Source: Roseiarcus sp963782255 (GTDB lineage: Bacteria; Pseudomonadota; Alphaproteobacteria; Rhizobiales; Beijerinckiaceae). From it: DNA of 64,000 nt. The notes under the pieces are model-generated. The model saw nothing but the letters and a program-made list of their open reading frames with translations, was not told the DNA's origin and made no database searches. The position numbers were made by a program, and so were the translations under genes. Shown here one piece after another: positions 61,764 through 64,000 of this stretch (positions are counted from its first letter, which is position 1; the number at the start of each line of letters is the position of its first letter). Location of the stretch: NCBI GenBank assembly GCA_963782255.1, contig CAWAIS010000001.1:2356001-2420000 (forward strand), in the 5' to 3' direction.

Positions 61764-62708
61764 ATGCCTGGCAGAGTGGCGATTTTCGGCTACGGCCCGA
61801 CTGGACGGGCGACCATGGAGCGGCTCCTCGCCGAGAGCCGCGAGGTCGTCGTGGCGCAGCGCCATGCTCCGGCCAATCTGCCGAAGGGAGCGAGCTTTGC
61901 GCCCTGCGACGCGCTCGACCGCGACAGCGTGATCAAGGCGGCGCTCGGATCGGATGAGATCGTCGTCGCGATCGGCTATCCTTATGTCGGCAAGGTTTGG
62001 CGCGAACTCTGGCCGCAGACGACGGCGAACTTCGTCGCGGCCTGCGAGGCGACCGGCGCGCGGATGATTTTCATCGACAATCTCTACATGTACGGGCCGC
62101 AGACCGCGGCGCTCGTCGAGACCATGCCGCTCACGTCCTACGGCCTGAAGCCGGCCGCGCGTTCAGCCGCGACGCGCGTCTGGATGGAGGCTGCGGCGGC
62201 GGGACGCGCCCGCATCGCTGCTTTGCGCGCGCCCGACTTCTACGGTCCGGGCGTCGGCCTCTCCTGGCTCGGCGACACGACGATCGGCGCGATGGCGAGG
62301 GGCAAGCCGGCCTTCTTCGTTGGCTCGCCCGATATCCCCCACGCATACGCCTATGTGCCCGACATCGCGCGCGCCGCGATGAGCCTCATCCACGCGCCCG
62401 ATTCGGCCTTCGGGCAGGCCTGGCACGTTCCCTGCGCGCCGACCCGCACGACACGTGAGATTTTGCAGATCGCGGCGGACGCGCTCGGGATCCGGCTCAG
62501 GCTCCGCCGCCTGCCCGAGGCCCTGCTCAGGCCCGCCGGGCTCTTCTCGCCGTTCCTGCAGGAACTCGTGGAAATGCGCTTCACCTGGGACCGGCCCTAT
62601 CAAGTCGATGCGACCAAGTTCGCCACGGCGTTCTGGGCCGACCCGACGCCGTTCGAGACGGGCGTGCGCGAGACGGCGCTCGCGTTTCGCGCAACGGCGA
62701 AGGGGTGA
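61764..62708 (+). CDS. NAD(P)-dependent epimerase/dehydratase-like protein
   Basis: A 314-residue extended-SDR/NmrA-like protein: Rossmann start RVAIFGYGPTGRATMERLLA, FIDNLYMYGP, an ALRAPDFYGPGV segment and an AYAYVPDIARAAMSLI motif typical of atypical SDRs. The YXXXK motif is not evident, so catalysis or only cofactor-dependent regulation remains open. It is probably controlled by the divergent LysR regulator. Confidence 0.88.
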   Translation: MPGRVAIFGYGPTGRATMERLLAESREVVVAQRHAPANLPKGASFAPCDALDRDSVIKAALGSDEIVVAIGYPYVGKVWRELWPQTTANFVAACEATGARMIFIDNLYMYGPQTAALVETMPLTSYGLKPAARSAATRVWMEAAAAGRARIAALRAPDFYGPGVGLSWLGDTTIGAMARGKPAFFVGSPDIPHAYAYVPDIARAAMSLIHAPDSAFGQAWHVPCAPTRTTREILQIAADALGIRLRLRRLPEALLRPAGLFSPFLQELVEMRFTWDRPYQVDATKFATAFWADPTPFETGVRETALAFRATAKG

Positions 62709-62932
62709 ACGCGCGTCTGGGCGGCTCCGCCATTTCCGGGCGCGGATTGAACGGTTTCAACGGCTTGCGGCGCCTTTTCCGAGCCGGCTCCGGGTCGAAC
62801 TCGGGACATGGTGGAGGTGAGCCGCCTGCGGCGACAGGTCGCGTTGACCCCTGAGGTTCATGAGGTCTAACTTTAAGCGCCAACACGTCGATGATGCCGA
62901 TCATGACGTGACAATAGAGGTTTCCTTCTCCC

Positions 62933-62956
62933 AACCGGGATCGAAAGATCCCGGTT
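62933..62956 (+). terminator. Strong intrinsic terminator
   Basis: AACCGGGATC (62933-62942) pairs perfectly with GATCCCGGTT (62947-62956) around GAAA, followed by TCTTTTGTCTT. It is 225 bp after the epimerase-like gene. The intervening 62709-62932 has no gene I can support and might be a long 3' UTR or a small RNA. Confidence 0.75.
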
Positions 62957-63005
62957 TCTTTTGTCTTCCGGGGGCTGGGAGTACCCGCCAGCGCCGCCGC
63001 CAGCG

Positions 63006-63167
63006 TCATTTCAAGGAATTGCCGATCTCAGTGAACACGGTGCTCACCTGCGTGCCGACGTATTGAACCGCCGTGATGATGAACACCGCGATCAAGCTTG
63101 CGATCAACGCATATTCGATTGCGGTCACACCGCTTTCATCTTCGATAAAACGAGCTAGAATGGCCAA
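63006..63167 (-). CDS. Flp/Fap-type IVb pilin
   Basis: A 53-residue pilin, read from a TTG start at 63167 with AAGGAG 9-10 bases upstream: LAILARFIEDESGVTAIEYA, then LIASLIAVFII and a short C-terminal part. The G-V-T-A-I-E-Y-A processing motif, followed by one hydrophobic helix, is diagnostic of Flp prepilins cleaved by CpaA/TadV and used in Tad pili. No cpa/tad assembly genes are in the window, so it is an orphan pilin copy. An upstream AT-rich region (about 63225-63265) may hold its promoter. Confidence 0.9.
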   Translation of the reverse strand: MAILARFIEDESGVTAIEYALIASLIAVFIITAVQYVGTQVSTVFTEIGNSLK

Positions 63168-63482
63168 GACGTTCGCTCCTTTGCATCAGTTGCTGTTAAC
63201 GCGTTGAGTTTTCATTCACACCTATTGCCAGCTTATGAATTAATTCAATAAAATATAGTCCTATCTGACCCGGCGTGGCGACGAATTCGACCGTAACCTT
63301 AGGCTTTATGGATAATGCACGGGGTTCGGCCATGACGGCGGGCGACCCTTAAACTATGAGCCGGAGGCGCATCGGCTGGCCCAAACCGTCGTCGTCAAGA
63401 TCGTTCTCACAACCCGCAGTTGCTTCGCTGGCCGGCCATCCATGCTAGGATGGATCGGAACCCCGATGGCGCCTGTCCCCGC
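63168..63482. other. Divergent intergenic region, AT-rich
   Basis: 315 bp between the pilin gene and the divergent partial gene. About 63230-63265 is strikingly AT-rich for this genome (AATTAATTCAATAAAATATA) and probably holds the pilin promoter. No RNA gene seen. Confidence 0.5.
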
Positions 63483-64000
63483 ATGACTTCCTTCACCGCG
63501 CGCGTCGTCTCTTCGATCGCCGCCGTCGATCCGGCGGCCTGGGACGCCTGCGCCAACCCGTCTGGCCTGACCGAGGACGAAGCGGAAGGCGAGCGGTTCA
63601 ATCCGTTCATGGCGCACGCGTTTCTCAACGCGCTCGAGGCGTCGGGCTCGACCGGCGGACGCTCGGGCTGGACGCCGGCGCATGTCGTGGTCGACGATTC
63701 GTCCGGGCGCATGGTCGCGGCCGCCGCGTCCTATCTCAAGAGCCACAGCCTCGGCGAGTATGTCTTCGATCACGCATGGGCCGACGCCTATGAGCGCGCC
63801 GGCGGGCGCTATTATCCCAAGCTGCAGGTGGCCGCGCCGTTCACCCCCGCGACCGGACGGCGCCTGCTCGTGGTGCGCGACGCCCCGCACGGCGCGCGCG
63901 AAACGCTGATCGAGGCTTTGCGCCAATTGCGCCGTCAGACCAAAGCCTCGTCGCTCCACGTGACCTTCCCGACCGCCGAGGACGCCGCGCGGCTCGAGCG
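63483..64000 (+). CDS. DUF482/GNAT-like protein, 5' part
   Basis: The first 172 residues of a protein that runs off the window. MTSFTARVVSSIAAVDPAAW, NPFMAHAFLNALEASGSTGG, WTPAHVVV, the AAASYLKSHSLGEYVFDHAW segment and YYPKLQVAAPFTPATGRRLL match the DUF482 family, a GNAT-like fold related to peptidoglycan-bridge acyltransferases. Function unknown. The start ATG is at 63483. Confidence 0.85.
   Translation, partial: MTSFTARVVSSIAAVDPAAWDACANPSGLTEDEAEGERFNPFMAHAFLNALEASGSTGGRSGWTPAHVVVDDSSGRMVAAAASYLKSHSLGEYVFDHAWADAYERAGGRYYPKLQVAAPFTPATGRRLLVVRDAPHGARETLIEALRQLRRQTKASSLHVTFPTAEDAARLE

Overview
The window is GC-rich DNA from an alphaproteobacterium, most likely a member of the Hyphomicrobiales (Rhizobiales; Beijerinckiaceae/Methylocystaceae-like). 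The evidence is the aa3-oxidase cluster order (coxB-coxA-ctaG-coxC), the double cold-shock-domain protein, an EcfG-type promoter motif (GGAAC-N16/17-CGTT), an orphan Flp pilin and the style of the dispersed repeats. The species assignment is inference; no database was consulted.

Layout. 0.5-2.7 kb: parC. 2.9-4.3 kb: IS1380-type transposase. 4.5-12.3 kb: small secreted proteins, an MMPL/RND exporter, an ABC-2 exporter pair whose ATPase gene carries a frameshift, a FUSC-family protein, a SpoIIAA-like protein and an MscS channel. 12.3-13.8 kb: a dead IS1595-type element with intact 25-bp ends next to a related solo end. 14.1-17.1 kb: P-type proton ATPase and a universal stress protein. 17.1-23.4 kb: a decayed zone in which two IS elements split a tetrahaem NapC/NirT cytochrome gene and its small membrane neighbour. 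It also holds remnants of two PHA depolymerase/synthase-like hydrolase genes and one apparently intact c-type cytochrome. 23.4-27.9 kb: thioesterase and the cytochrome c oxidase cluster. 28.3-28.9 kb: membrane-anchored coiled-coil protein.

29.0-40.7 kb is the metabolic core: glgP-glgB-glgC-glgA and a glgX-malQ fusion, with one-strand, overlapping or closely spaced genes. Together they cover glycogen synthesis (GlgC, GlgA, GlgB) and breakdown (GlgP, GlgX, MalQ). 41.1-44.7 kb: a 1,214-residue CheB-CheR-PAS-histidine kinase with a FixL-like PAS domain. 44.8-51.0 kb: cold-shock protein, DegP-like protease, DedA protein, GNAT, DUF423 protein and adenine deaminase. 51.3-56.98 kb: DUF3303 protein, a pdxY fragment, an SDR, pdxY with a second copy of the IS1595-type element inserted at its last codon, phzF (frameshifted) and a Nudix hydrolase. 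57.0-58.6 kb: ArsR-VOC-SRPBCC-DUF1801 cluster, the last gene broken. 58.6-64 kb: lipoprotein, PilZ protein, SPW-repeat protein, a stress-promoter-driven membrane protein, a LysR regulator (frameshifted) divergent from an epimerase-like gene, a 53-residue Flp pilin on a TTG start, and the start of a DUF482/GNAT-like gene running off the end.

Two themes stand out. One is IS activity: two nearly identical 1,034-bp copies, each with its own perfect 8-bp target duplication. The other is an unusual number of single-base frameshifts in otherwise well conserved genes, which could be real decay or residual assembly error. I found no CRISPR array, rRNA or tRNA. I did not find a convincing, wholly new multi-gene system.
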